DNA from: JAENVT01 sp963805445
GTDB taxonomy: Bacteria; Actinomycetota; Acidimicrobiia; Acidimicrobiales; Ilumatobacteraceae
Assembly: GCA_963805445.1 (NCBI GenBank)
Contig: CAWDUI010000047.1
Location: 1-64,000 of the forward strand
DNA: 64,000 bases
Direction: 5' to 3'
Each line of letters starts with the position of its first letter. Within the stretch, counting starts at the first letter, position 1. Positions 9,234 through 17,936 of the stretch are shown here, in pieces. The notes under the pieces are model-generated. The model did not search any database. It had not been told where the DNA came from and saw only the letters and a list, made by a program, of their open reading frames with translations. The position numbers and the translations under genes are program-made.

Positions 9234-10271
9234 GTGATCACGTGGGACCTGTGCGTGCTGCGCGTCACGGTCGGTACGGCCTCGTTCGTGGTGTGCATTC
9301 CGGGACACGAGTACCAGACGTGGCTCGCTCGTTTCGATTCGGGCGCACTCGACGAGGAACTGCAAACCGTCGCTTCCACGCCACCGACGCGCTCGCTCCG
9401 GACAGTGCCACGAGCGGTCCGCCAGGCTCAACGTCGGCGGTCACCGCGCATCGGTATCGAGCACGAGTTCGAGGTGCGCCACGAGGGCAAAGTGGTCGAC
9501 TTCCGCCGGCTGCTGCCTCACCTGCTGAACGGGCACATCAGGGCAGATCCGGCAGACCCTCTCGCCGTCCGCCTCCCCTTCGGCGTGATCACAGCCGACG
9601 GACTCGAGGCGGAGATCGCGACCGAACCGATCGACCTCACACCGGGATTCGTCAGCCGGGCGGTGACGACGGCCGAAGTGGCGGAACGGGCCCTGCGTCG
9701 GGCGTTGCCGGCCGACCACGAACTGAAAGGCTTCTCGACACATATCAGCGTGTCGTGGAACCCGCGTCGAGACGATCAACTGTCACGCACGTGGGCACGG
9801 ATCTTCGCTCCCGTCATGATGCTCTTGCTGGATCGGCCGACATCTCCGGGTCTCATCGTGCGACCACGCCCGCGCCGGCTCGAGCTCTGCGGCGAATACG
9901 CGTCAGGTCGACAGCTGGCCGCTGCCGTCGCGTTCGCCGTGGCCAGCGTCCGTACCCTCGAAACATCGCCGGCGAAATCGCTTCGCCCCTGGCTCGTCGG
10001 CATGACGCTCGTGCCCGCTCTCGATCGATACGGATGGTACGTCGACCGAGCTGCCTTCGGCGGCTCGGATCTCTACACGGTCGGTCGGTCACTGCGACTC
10101 GAACGCGGATCCGGGACAGTCTCGGCCGGCCAGCACTTCGACGAGATCCTCGAGATGGTCGACCCCCAACTGCGACTGATCGGCAACGGGGACGATGTGG
10201 AGTCGCTTCAGCTCGCTCTGAACGGTTCGATCGAATTGCCCCTCGCCGGCGACCGACGGCTGCACGCGTGA
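9234..10271 (+). CDS. putative glutamine-synthetase/GCS-fold ligase-like protein
   Basis: The protein has about 345 residues. A GIEHEFEV segment near residue 80 resembles the G-x-E-x-E strand that begins the catalytic sheet of glutamate-cysteine ligase and amidoligase-type enzymes, where the acids bind metal. Later STHISVSW and RLELCGEY segments fit the same fold loosely. This supports a carboxylate-amine ligase-like fold but not a specific reaction. The start is uncertain: GTG 9234 gives a sensible beta-strand beginning (ITWDLCVLRVTV), and GTG 9255 is also possible. Its stop overlaps the next start as GTGA, so the two proteins are probably made together. Part of the N-terminal ~60 residues is unlike any family I know. 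Confidence 0.5.
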   Translation: MITWDLCVLRVTVGTASFVVCIPGHEYQTWLARFDSGALDEELQTVASTPPTRSLRTVPRAVRQAQRRRSPRIGIEHEFEVRHEGKVVDFRRLLPHLLNGHIRADPADPLAVRLPFGVITADGLEAEIATEPIDLTPGFVSRAVTTAEVAERALRRALPADHELKGFSTHISVSWNPRRDDQLSRTWARIFAPVMMLLLDRPTSPGLIVRPRPRRLELCGEYASGRQLAAAVAFAVASVRTLETSPAKSLRPWLVGMTLVPALDRYGWYVDRAAFGGSDLYTVGRSLRLERGSGTVSAGQHFDEILEMVDPQLRLIGNGDDVESLQLALNGSIELPLAGDRRLHA

Positions 10272-11143
10272 ACCGATATTTTCGCAAGGTCCAGGACCCG
10301 CAACGACTGTTGCCACGTGAGCGAGCACCCGTCAGCGGACACCGCGTTCCGAAGGCCAGATCAAAGCGTGCCCAAGACGCAGCCACGGCACGATTCGCTG
10401 GCATGTCCCTGCCTTCCGCGGCGATTGTCGGAGGCATCCTCGCTGCACTTGTCATCGCCGGCGGCGTGGTGGCCGTGTCCAGACGCGGCGGCTCAGGAAC
10501 GCGGCGCCGACGACGAACGCGGCCGGAGTTCCGGTCCCGTCTGATGTGCCGGTCTCGAATCCCGCCGAGGTCACGGAGTCCGTCATCACCGCCGAGGCGA
10601 GCAGCTCGGTGCCTGCCATCACGACCATCACGACCGTCGGTCGTTCAGTGACCTCGATACACCTGACGTCGCTCGCGCCGGCCACGTCGGTCGACGTCAT
10701 TCCCAGTGATCCGGGTAGTTCGTCCACCTTCGACGGACCGTTGCCGGCGTTCAACTTCGGCATCGACTGCGCAGCTGATGGTTGCAACTTCTCACTCCGC
10801 ACATTCGCGCCCGGTACCGTCACCGACGAAGGGCTGACGACGATTCCTGCAGTCGCGGGACGATTCCTGTCGACGAGCACCAGGTCCCGCGCCATGCACC
10901 GGCAGCAAAGGAACCCGCTTCGTCCGCAAGATCACGAGCGTCATCGACCTGTCCCTCTCGGGGAGCCAGATCGTCAGCGGGATCACCGTGCCACTGCAGA
11001 TCGGTGGGACACTGACCAATTTCATCCCTGAGGCCGGGTACGTGCCCCACGTCGGCGACGTGGTCGATCAGGGAGCGGAGACTGGTTGCGTCGGGCAGAC
11101 GCTCGTCTTCAACGTTGCGGGAGACCTTGATCCGACCGGCTGA
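10268..11143 (+). pseudogene. single-pass membrane protein with extracytoplasmic domain (frameshifted)
   Basis: This is a coupled partner of the preceding ligase-like gene (GTGA overlap at 10268). A basic N-terminus (NRYFRKVQDPQRLL) leads to one transmembrane helix (SAAIVGGILAALVIAGGVVAV), then a Thr/Ser/Val-rich extracytoplasmic linker and a compact domain with paired cysteines (IDCAADGCNFSL, later ETGCVGQTLVF). The frame changes near 10495 and near 10890, and coding sense continues in the new frames to TGA 11143. Spliced across the shifts it would be about 290 residues. The function is unknown. The strong coding character in all three frames argues against old decay. Confidence 0.55.
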
Positions 11144-11144
11144 C

Positions 11145-11996
11145 CTACGGCAACGCCACGACTCGGTTGTAGGCGGCCAGCAGAGCGGAGTACGAGTCGT
11201 CGAAGACCTTCTGCAGATCGGCATCCGACAGATGGTCGTATTCCTTGGTTTCGATGATGACCGCCCTGCCGTACCGGTACACGCTGACGAACACGACCCG
11301 ATCGATCGAGCCTTCCGGGGAGGTGATGTCGAACTCGGTGAAGCTCTCAAAGCCTCCTTCGCCGAGCGAAGGATCGTCACGCGTTGCGAGGTTGACGACC
11401 TCGTTGTTTCCGCTGTCGCTCTGGAACTTCTGAATCTGTGCGGTGAAGCACGTTGCCCAGGCATCGGTGTTGACGATCGCGACGTACTCCATCGCCAAGG
11501 TCTCGTCGGGGAAGGCCAGCGACGACGAGTAGACGAATGCGCCCGTATCACCGAGCCGCATCGTCGGCCCCGACTGCGCCGCGCCGTTGGTCAGCATCGT
11601 GACCGCACCGTCGGGCCGGTACGCGCACGAGTCGGTCGACACCGGCGCCGGCCCACCCTCCGCATACACCGTCCACGGCGCCGCGAACGCGTCGGCCGTC
11701 AACTCACCCGCCTGGGCGAGTGCTTGGTCCTCTGGATCGATCGGGCGCGGGTCCACCGTCGTCGTCGCGCCGGTGGACTCCGGCGGTGTGTCGGCGACGG
11801 TCGTCACCGACGACGTTGGTTCATCTGCAACCGTCGTAGTCGCCACAGCATCCGTCGGCACCACAGCGAGGGTGGTGACACCACTGGCCGATTGGCCCGA
11901 CGTGGCGCCGCCGGGCGAACCCGAGCCACCGCAGCCGCTGACGACAAGAGCCGCCAGCACGCCAACGGTCAGAGCGCTCCTGCGCATCCACCTCAT
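11145..11996 (-). CDS. putative lipoprotein
   Basis: The 283-residue protein begins MRWMRRSALTVGVLAAL and has a lipobox VVSGC with C22 as the lipidated cysteine. Residues 23-~75 are a Thr/Ser/Val/Pro-rich spacer like that of actinobacterial lipoproteins that must cross a thick wall. The rest is a globular alpha/beta domain with two cysteines (DSCAYRPDG, WATCFTAQ). I recognise no family. ATG 11996 and ATG 11987 are both possible starts. It converges on the frame-broken membrane protein, whose stop is only two bases away, so the two share a tight tail-to-tail junction. Confidence 0.7.
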   Translation of the reverse strand: MRWMRRSALTVGVLAALVVSGCGGSGSPGGATSGQSASGVTTLAVVPTDAVATTTVADEPTSSVTTVADTPPESTGATTTVDPRPIDPEDQALAQAGELTADAFAAPWTVYAEGGPAPVSTDSCAYRPDGAVTMLTNGAAQSGPTMRLGDTGAFVYSSSLAFPDETLAMEYVAIVNTDAWATCFTAQIQKFQSDSGNNEVVNLATRDDPSLGEGGFESFTEFDITSPEGSIDRVVFVSVYRYGRAVIIETKEYDHLSDADLQKVFDDSYSALLAAYNRVVALP

Positions 11997-12349
11997 CGTT
12001 CACGCTACCTTCCGCCGGTCGAGCTGGTCAGCTCCGCATCCGTTCAAGTCCCGCCACCGACTTGCTCGTCGATGCAGGAAGCGTAGCGAGCCCAGCGAGC
12101 CATGGCTCCACGAACCCGCTCGTGAGTGCCCGGTTCGACGTTCGTGGCGAGTTTGACCGGCCGACTCGCACGTATCGGTAGGTCTTGCGTGCCTCCGCGG
12201 CTGCCTTTGCGCTGACGAGTACTGAGTCCGACGCCTCGCCCCTTCGATGTCAACTGTCAAGCACAGACACAGGTCAAACCTCGCTACTTCGGAGGTTTCT
12301 CGAACTACACGGTGTACAACACTGTGGGGACAAAGCGAGGGGCGGAGCC

Positions 12350-14836
12350 ATGGCGGGGATTCGGGTGCGCGTGCGGTTGGACAGATCGAGACGGCAGCGT
12401 GTCGAACCGCACCGTAGACCCTCGAGACGTCGGATATCGGCGCTCGTCCTCGGCGGATGCCTGGCCAGCTTGATCGTGTTGGACGCTGGCGTCGCCGCTG
12501 CCGTGCCACCGACCATCGATGGCCAGTTCGCTGCAATCGGCCCGATCGGTCAGCAGGATTCGATCGACCTCACCGTGGTCGGTCGAGGCGGAGTCCCGGC
12601 CACCGGTGTCGGCGCCGTGGCACTCAACGTCACGGCAACCAACCCGACCAACGCCAGCTTCCTCACCGTCTGGCCGACCGGTGCATCACGTCCATTGGCG
12701 TCGAACCTCAACTTCAGTATCGGCCAAACGGTTCCGAACATGGTCATCGTCCCCGTCGGGGCAAACGGTCAGATCTCGATCTACAACAACACGGGCGGCG
12801 TCGATGTCATTGTCGACGTGCTCGGCTGGTTTCCCACCGGCAACAGCTACACCGGACTCACCCCAGCCCGGCTGATGGACACCCGACCCGGCACGTCGAC
12901 CATCGACAGCCAGTTCGCCGCGCTCGGCCCGATCGGCCAGGCCGGCTCGACCAACCTCACCGTTGTCGGTCGCGGTGGCGTCCCGGCCAGCGGCGTCGGC
13001 GCCGTTGCCCTGAACGTCACCGCGACCAACCCGACCATCGGCAGCTTCCTGACCGTCTACCCGGCCGGTGCAGAGCGGCCCCTGGCCTCGAACCTCAACT
13101 ATGAGCTGGGCCAGACCGTTCCGAACATGGTCATCGTCCCCGTCGGGGCAAACGGTCAGATCTCGATCTACAACAACTCGGGGAGTGTTGACGTCGTCGT
13201 CGACGTGCTCGGCTGGTTCCCCACCGGCAACAGCTACACCGGACTCACCCCGGCCCGGCTGATGGACACCCGACCCGGCACGCCGACCATCGATAGCCAG
13301 TTCGCTGCGCTCGGCCCGATCGGCCAGGCCGGCTCGACCAACCTCACCGTTGTCGGTCGAGGCGGCGTCCCGGCCAGCGGCGTCGGCGCCGTTGCCCTGA
13401 ACGTCACCGCGACCAACCCGAGCAACGGCAGCTTCCTGACCGTCTACCCGGCCGGCGCGGACCGGCCTCTGGCCTCGAACCTCAACTACGGCGCCGGTCA
13501 GACCGTTCCGAACATGGTCATCGTTCCCGTCGGTGTGAATGGGCAGGTGTCGATCTACAACAACACCGGAAGTGTCGACGTCGTCGTCGACGTGCTGGGC
13601 TGGTTCCCCGCCGGAAACAGCTACACCGGCCTGACCCCCGCCCGCCAGATGGACACGCGCATTCCGACCCCGTTGCCGGCCGCGGCCATCGGTCCGATCC
13701 GCAACCTCGTTGTGATCCGCCCGACGCTGCATCAGATGAGCGGTGCGGACCGCATTGCAGTTTGGGTGTGCGACGTCCCCACGAATTCGTCCGACTACGA
13801 CTACTCAAATCCGGAAAGCCTGCCGCGAATCCCGATCGAGCCGCAGGGTGTCGCCAGGTGGGCACAGAAGACGGTCGGCACCTGGTACGACGCCGAGTCC
13901 AACGGTCGATACGAACCCACCTTCGTTGCGATGGGGCACATCCCGCTGAGCACCACGGACGGCCCGTCAGACTGCCTCTCCAAGGCAGAGCACCTGAGCG
14001 GCCGACCCTTCACCAACGTTCTGGCGACCGACAACTCTCAGGTGCGAGTCGGATTTGCGTCGCCCGGCCTCATCTACGACAACGACGCCTTCAACCCCGA
14101 TCGCTTCGACCAGCCACCAGCGGTAACGGCTCGAGGTGCTTGGGTTGGAGGCGGCTCCACATCCCTCGATGTGACACCCTCGCCGCTGGCGGTCACGCAC
14201 GAGATCGGGCACACCTTGCATTGGCCGCATTCGTTCAGCACGATGTCAGTCACCGAATACGACAACCCCACCGATGTGATGAGCGCAAGCCCGATCGCCA
14301 GCTGGTGCTCGAAGCCACTGAACGGGGGTACCTACAGCTGGCCGTGCGTCGCTCCAAACACGTTGGCTTTCAACCGCTTCGCCGCTGGCTGGATCGATGA
14401 AAGCCAGGTGGCGCTACAGACCTCGGGGACCAGTGTCGTGACCCTCGATGCTCCGGCCGGCGCCGGGATGCAGATGTTGGTGGCACCCGACGCGGCGAAC
14501 GCGCACGTGATGCTGACACTGGAGGCTCGGCCGAAGGTCGGCAACGACAGCTCATTCGATGTCGAGGGCGTCGCCGCGTACATCGTCGATCAGCGCCCGT
14601 TCGCCTGCCTCAACAGTGCCTTCCTCAACGGCGGGCCGTGCATCAGTTCCGAGCGTCGCCAGCAGCAGGCGATCGCTACGGTGCCGTTCGGATACGACCA
14701 CATTCTCCAAGTCGGAACCACGACGTCAATCGACGGACTGACGATCACCGTGACAGCACACGTCGGCAACACCTTCACCGTGCAGACGTCGGGCACCTTC
14801 GTGGCGCCGCCCACGGAGTATCACCCCGCCGCGTGA
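12350..14836 (+). CDS. secreted zinc-metalloprotease-like protein with N-terminal repeats
   Basis: The 828-residue protein starts at ATG 12350 behind a GAGGGGCGGAG ribosome site. After a basic N-terminus and signal peptide (ISALVLGGCLASLIVLDAGVA) come three ~129-residue repeats of the type also found in the protein at 804; the first lacks its opening strand, and a fourth begins but stops at about residue 445. The C-terminal ~380 residues hold H617-E-I-G-H621-T-L-H-W-P-H627, a metzincin-style HExxHxxxxxH zinc site, and a later DVMSA that can serve as the Met-turn. It should be an exported zinc peptidase. Substrate and processing are unknown. The repeats probably mediate surface or ligand binding. 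Confidence 0.8.
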   Translation: MAGIRVRVRLDRSRRQRVEPHRRPSRRRISALVLGGCLASLIVLDAGVAAAVPPTIDGQFAAIGPIGQQDSIDLTVVGRGGVPATGVGAVALNVTATNPTNASFLTVWPTGASRPLASNLNFSIGQTVPNMVIVPVGANGQISIYNNTGGVDVIVDVLGWFPTGNSYTGLTPARLMDTRPGTSTIDSQFAALGPIGQAGSTNLTVVGRGGVPASGVGAVALNVTATNPTIGSFLTVYPAGAERPLASNLNYELGQTVPNMVIVPVGANGQISIYNNSGSVDVVVDVLGWFPTGNSYTGLTPARLMDTRPGTPTIDSQFAALGPIGQAGSTNLTVVGRGGVPASGVGAVALNVTATNPSNGSFLTVYPAGADRPLASNLNYGAGQTVPNMVIVPVGVNGQVSIYNNTGSVDVVVDVLGWFPAGNSYTGLTPARQMDTRIPTPLPAAAIGPIRNLVVIRPTLHQMSGADRIAVWVCDVPTNSSDYDYSNPESLPRIPIEPQGVARWAQKTVGTWYDAESNGRYEPTFVAMGHIPLSTTDGPSDCLSKAEHLSGRPFTNVLATDNSQVRVGFASPGLIYDNDAFNPDRFDQPPAVTARGAWVGGGSTSLDVTPSPLAVTHEIGHTLHWPHSFSTMSVTEYDNPTDVMSASPIASWCSKPLNGGTYSWPCVAPNTLAFNRFAAGWIDESQVALQTSGTSVVTLDAPAGAGMQMLVAPDAANAHVMLTLEARPKVGNDSSFDVEGVAAYIVDQRPFACLNSAFLNGGPCISSERRQQQAIATVPFGYDHILQVGTTTSIDGLTITVTAHVGNTFTVQTSGTFVAPPTEYHPAA
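12841..13620 (+). repeat. tandem 387-bp direct repeat within the metalloprotease gene
   Basis: Two copies start at 12841 and 13228, exactly 387 bases (129 codons) apart. By eye they are nearly identical at the DNA level through their first ~190 bases, including many third positions. That degree of identity implies recent duplication or ongoing gene conversion. A third, more diverged copy lies upstream from about 12501. Confidence 0.8.
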
Positions 14837-14864
14837 CGCTGCCGCGAGGCCGTTCAGCGATGAC

Positions 14865-14893
14865 TTGACACGAGAACGATCGTTCTCATATCG
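14865..14893 (+). promoter_or_regulatory. promoter of the DUF1348-TetR-MOSC operon
   Basis: A perfect -35 hexamer TTGACA lies at 14865-14870. With 17-18 base spacing the -10 falls at about 14888-14894 (ATATCG or TATCGT). The spacer is filled by a perfect palindrome, so a bound repressor would block polymerase directly. Confidence 0.6.
14872..14887. promoter_or_regulatory. operator 1 (16-bp perfect palindrome)
   Basis: GAGAACGATCGTTCTC reads the same on both strands and sits between the -35 and -10 boxes. The TetR gene two positions downstream in the same operon is the natural candidate to bind it; that link is inference. Confidence 0.6.
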
Positions 14894-14912
14894 TGAGAAT
14901 CTATGTTCTCAC
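14893..14912. promoter_or_regulatory. operator 2 (7-bp arms, 6-base spacer)
   Basis: GTGAGAA at 14893-14899 and TTCTCAC at 14906-14912 are perfect inverted arms sharing the GAGAA/TTCTC core with operator 1, immediately after the -10. Two phased sites suggest cooperative repression. Confidence 0.55.
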
Positions 14913-14931
14913 CCTCATGGAGCGACCACAG

Positions 14932-15393
14932 ATGACAAACCCGACGAGGCTCCCTGTGCCACCGTTCGACGGGGAGTCGGCGCAACAGAAGGTGCTGGCG
15001 GCCGAGGCCGCTTGGAACACGCGCGACCCTGAACGGGTCGCCGGGGCGTACACCGTCGACTCGGTGTGGCGGAACCGCTCCGAGTTCATCGAGGGCCGCG
15101 ACCAGATCGTCGCCTTCCTTCGGGCCAAGTGGGACCGCGAGATCGACTACGCGTTGCGCAAGGACCTGTGGGCATTCCACGACAACCGCATCGCCGTGCG
15201 CTTCCAGTACGAGTGGCACGACCGCGACGGCCAATGGTTCCGATCGTATGGGAACGAGAACTGGGAATTCGACGAGCACGGCTTCATGCGGCGCCGCGAG
15301 GCAAGCATCAACGACGTCGTCATCACCGCCGCCGAGCGGCGGATCTTCGGGCCGCGCCCCGAAGGTGACACGAGTGGGCTCGTGCTGCGATGA
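14932..15393 (+). CDS. DUF1348 / NTF2-like family protein
   Basis: The 153-residue protein begins MTNPTRLPVPPF. The conserved DUF1348 features are visible: AAWNTRDPERVAGAYT near the start, WRNRSEFIEGRDQI, FQYEWHDRDGQW and WEFDEHGFMRRREASIND. The fold is a small cone like SnoaL/NTF2, usually a binding or unassigned enzymatic pocket. ATG 14932 is preceded by GGAG at nine bases; ATG 14917 and GTG 14893 also lie in frame, but the latter is inside operator 2. Its stop overlaps the TetR start as ATGA. It is first in a three-gene operon and probably repressed by that TetR. Confidence 0.85.
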   Translation: MTNPTRLPVPPFDGESAQQKVLAAEAAWNTRDPERVAGAYTVDSVWRNRSEFIEGRDQIVAFLRAKWDREIDYALRKDLWAFHDNRIAVRFQYEWHDRDGQWFRSYGNENWEFDEHGFMRRREASINDVVITAAERRIFGPRPEGDTSGLVLR

Positions 15394-15974
15394 GCCCGGC
15401 AGCGACGATGACAATCGACGAGTCGAGACAGGCGGTGCTGCATGTCGCGGACGAGTTGTTCTACGCCCACGGCATCAGCGGGGTCGTCATGAGCGATGTC
15501 CGGGACGCGTCCGGCGTGTCGATGAGACGGCTCTACACGATGTACCCGTCGAAGAGCGAGCTCGTGGCCGCGTGGCTGACCGACCGCCACCGGACGTGGA
15601 TGGCGTGGTTCACGACCAGCGTCGATCGCCACGTCGCTGCCGGCGCCGATCCGGTGATGGCCACGTTCGACGCGATCGCTGACTGGGTCACCGCACCCGG
15701 CTACCGCGGCTGCGCGTTCATCAACTCCCTGGCCGAGACGAACGAGATCGACGAGTCCCACCGCACGATCATCGCCGACCACAAACGCGATCTCATCGAG
15801 CACCTCGGCAACCTCACGTCACGCGGCCACCTCGACGTACCGCCATGGCTACCCGCCGCGCTCGGCGTCATCGTCGACGGGGCAATCGTGCAATGCACCA
15901 TCTTCGCCAGCACCGAACCACTCGCCGCGGCACGATCCGCGGTCCAACAACTCCTCGAAACGATCCCGACATGA
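15390..15974 (+). CDS. TetR-family transcriptional regulator
   Basis: The protein has 194 residues. The N-terminal helix-turn-helix is clear: VLHVADELFYAHGISG, then SGVSMRRLYTMYPSKSELV. The C-terminal ligand domain includes GYRGCAFINSLAE, typical of the TetR subgroup with a Cys-containing ligand helix. It overlaps the preceding stop (ATGA at 15390) and its own stop overlaps the MOSC start. It most likely binds the two palindromes upstream of the operon and represses its own synthesis. Confidence 0.88.
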   Translation: MSPAATMTIDESRQAVLHVADELFYAHGISGVVMSDVRDASGVSMRRLYTMYPSKSELVAAWLTDRHRTWMAWFTTSVDRHVAAGADPVMATFDAIADWVTAPGYRGCAFINSLAETNEIDESHRTIIADHKRDLIEHLGNLTSRGHLDVPPWLPAALGVIVDGAIVQCTIFASTEPLAAARSAVQQLLETIPT

Positions 15975-16639
15975 CCCTCACCGTCGGCGCCCTGTGGCGC
16001 TACCCCGTCAAGACCCTCGCCGGCGAACGCCTCGATGCCGCCGAGCTCACCACCAACGGCCTCGTCGGCGACCGCATCGTCCACGTGCGCGGGCCCGAAG
16101 GCGTACGCACCTCCCGACGCCACCACAACCTGCTCGGCCTCCACGCCACACTCGGCCCCGACGGTGAACCACTCGTCGACGGACAACCATGGAGCTCACC
16201 CGAAGTGTTGGAGCGCGTCCGCGCCGCAGCCGGGCCCGACGCGACACTCGCCCGCTACGACGGCCCCGAACGCTTCGACGTCCTTCCCTTGCTGGTCGCC
16301 ACCGACGGTGCCGTCGCCTCGTTCGGCCGCGACGTCCGCCGGCTGCGACCCAACATCGTCATCGACGGCGTCGACGGCATGGACGAGACCGGCTGGCCGG
16401 GAGCCGAGCTCCACATCGGCGACGTCGTCATCGCCCTCGATTCTCGCCGCGGCCGCTGCCCGATGACCACCGTCGATCCCGACACGCTCGACGTCGACCG
16501 CGGCGTGCTGAAGGACATCATCGCCCGCTTCGAGGGAAAGCTCGCCCTGAATGCCGACGTCGTGCGACCCGGCATCATCCGGGTCGGTGACCCCGTTCGA
16601 CTCGTGCGGCCCGCTTGGGCGCCGATCACTGCGGGCTGA
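15971..16639 (+). CDS. MOSC-domain protein
   Basis: The protein has 222 residues. The N-terminal beta-barrel begins TLTVGALWRYPVKTLAGE, and the MOSC domain includes the conserved cysteine in GRCPMTTVDP, the position that holds molybdenum cofactor sulfur in mARC-like proteins. MOSC proteins carry or use molybdopterin for reduction of N-hydroxylated compounds or for sulfur transfer. The start overlaps the TetR stop as ATGA. No molybdopterin synthesis gene is adjacent, though a molybdopterin-type oxidoreductase lies at 44959-46144. Confidence 0.85.
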   Translation: MTLTVGALWRYPVKTLAGERLDAAELTTNGLVGDRIVHVRGPEGVRTSRRHHNLLGLHATLGPDGEPLVDGQPWSSPEVLERVRAAAGPDATLARYDGPERFDVLPLLVATDGAVASFGRDVRRLRPNIVIDGVDGMDETGWPGAELHIGDVVIALDSRRGRCPMTTVDPDTLDVDRGVLKDIIARFEGKLALNADVVRPGIIRVGDPVRLVRPAWAPITAG

Positions 16640-16724
16640 GCCGCCATTCGCACGTCGGTGAGCAGAATTCAACACCCGTCACGACTCGTCGACCTCGGTC
16701 GTGGCCGCCTTGCCCTCGCGCTGG

Positions 16725-17936
16725 TCAGGCGGCGCGCAACGCGTCGATGGGCTCGACAGCGCAGGCTCGCCAGGCTGGATAGGCGCCGGCAAGCACTCCG
16801 ATCAGCACACCAAGCAGCGGCGCACCTGCGGCCAGTCGAAGGTCGAGCACCGGCCTCCACGATCGGGTGGCAGACACACCGAGGATGACCAGGACGCCGC
16901 TCGATGCCCCGAGTAGCCCGCCCAGAAAGCCGACCACGCCGCTCTCGATGAGGAACTGGGTTGCGATGCTGCGTCGAGTCGCTCCGAGTGCTCGCCGCAG
17001 ACCGATCTCGCCCTTGCGCTCCATCACCGAGAGCAGGGTCACGTTGGCAATGCCGACCGCACCGGCCAGCAGAGCCACACCGCCGAGCACCAGGAAGAGC
17101 GCGTTCACATCGCTTTGCACCTTGTCCTGCAGCGTGCTTCCCGCGGGCGGCACCGAGGCCGCGATGAGGCTGGGATCGTTCGGCGCCAGCGCGATGGGCG
17201 CCTGGTGCCCCACGAGTTGCGCCGCACCGAGCGCGGTTCGGATCTGCGCCGCGGCGGGCGCCTCGAGTCCGAAGAAGCGCTGACCGGTGCGCGCCGGGAT
17301 GATCACTGCGTCGAGCAGCTCGGAGTGTCGCACCACTTGGTCGAGGATCCCGATCACGCTGAAGGCGCGGTTGCCGACGAACACCGTCGGCGCGTTGTCG
17401 ACGCGGTTGATGTGCAATCGGTCAGCCGCCTTGGCTCCCAGCACCACAACAGCGTCGGCTCTGGTGTCGTGGCCGACGTCGAAGAAGCGACCCGTGGCCA
17501 CCGTGCCGGCGACTGCATCGAACAAGCCGGCGGAGACAGCGACAACAGGCAGAGACTGCGACCCTTGACCCAGTGGATCGACGACGGCAATCGTTCGCGT
17601 CGGTGGTGCTGCAGCGATGGACGAGATGGTGCCAGCGGCGAGCACTCCGGTGAGCCGGTCGAGGCGTTGCTCGGCATCCCACGGCAGATTGGCGAACGAC
17701 TTCTGACCGTTGCCCGTCGGGTCGGGCGTCGAGCGTGGCTGCACGCTCACCTGAGTGGCGGCAGTCGCATCGAAGTGGCCGGCGACTTGACTCGCCGCGG
17801 TCTGGGCCAACCCCAGCGTTGCCACCATCGAGGCCAGGCCGAGCGCCGCGCCGAGCGCAGTGAGGGCCAAACGCGTCGGCCGCGCCAGCACACCGGCAAC
17901 TGCCTCGTCGACGAGATCACGGCGACCGAGCGTCAC
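16725..17936 (-). CDS. MacB-type ABC transporter permease
   Basis: The 403-residue protein has the MacB layout: an N-terminal helix (about residues 15-45, RLALTALGAALGLASMVATL), a ~230-residue extracytoplasmic domain, then three C-terminal helices from about residue 280 with the FtsX signature region (GIANVTLLSVMERKGEIGLR, then RALGATRRSI). GTG 17936 overlaps the ATPase stop as GTGA. It ends a four-gene operon (lipoprotein, adaptor, ATPase, permease). Such permeases couple cytoplasmic ATP hydrolysis to movement of an extracytoplasmic substrate through the adaptor; the substrate here is unknown. Confidence 0.9.
   Translation of the reverse strand: MTLGRRDLVDEAVAGVLARPTRLALTALGAALGLASMVATLGLAQTAASQVAGHFDATAATQVSVQPRSTPDPTGNGQKSFANLPWDAEQRLDRLTGVLAAGTISSIAAAPPTRTIAVVDPLGQGSQSLPVVAVSAGLFDAVAGTVATGRFFDVGHDTRADAVVVLGAKAADRLHINRVDNAPTVFVGNRAFSVIGILDQVVRHSELLDAVIIPARTGQRFFGLEAPAAAQIRTALGAAQLVGHQAPIALAPNDPSLIAASVPPAGSTLQDKVQSDVNALFLVLGGVALLAGAVGIANVTLLSVMERKGEIGLRRALGATRRSIATQFLIESGVVGFLGGLLGASSGVLVILGVSATRSWRPVLDLRLAAGAPLLGVLIGVLAGAYPAWRACAVEPIDALRAA

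Noticed and set aside
12260..12300. possible riboswitch (AGGTCAAACC) before the metalloprotease gene
   Set aside because: The motif resembles the first half of the GEMM class, but the GGGACGCAAAGCC part is absent; only a weak 7-bp hairpin remains.
12686..13732. 348-codon minus-strand repeat-bearing frame
   Set aside because: Its internal repeats are only the reverse reading of the secreted-protein repeats.
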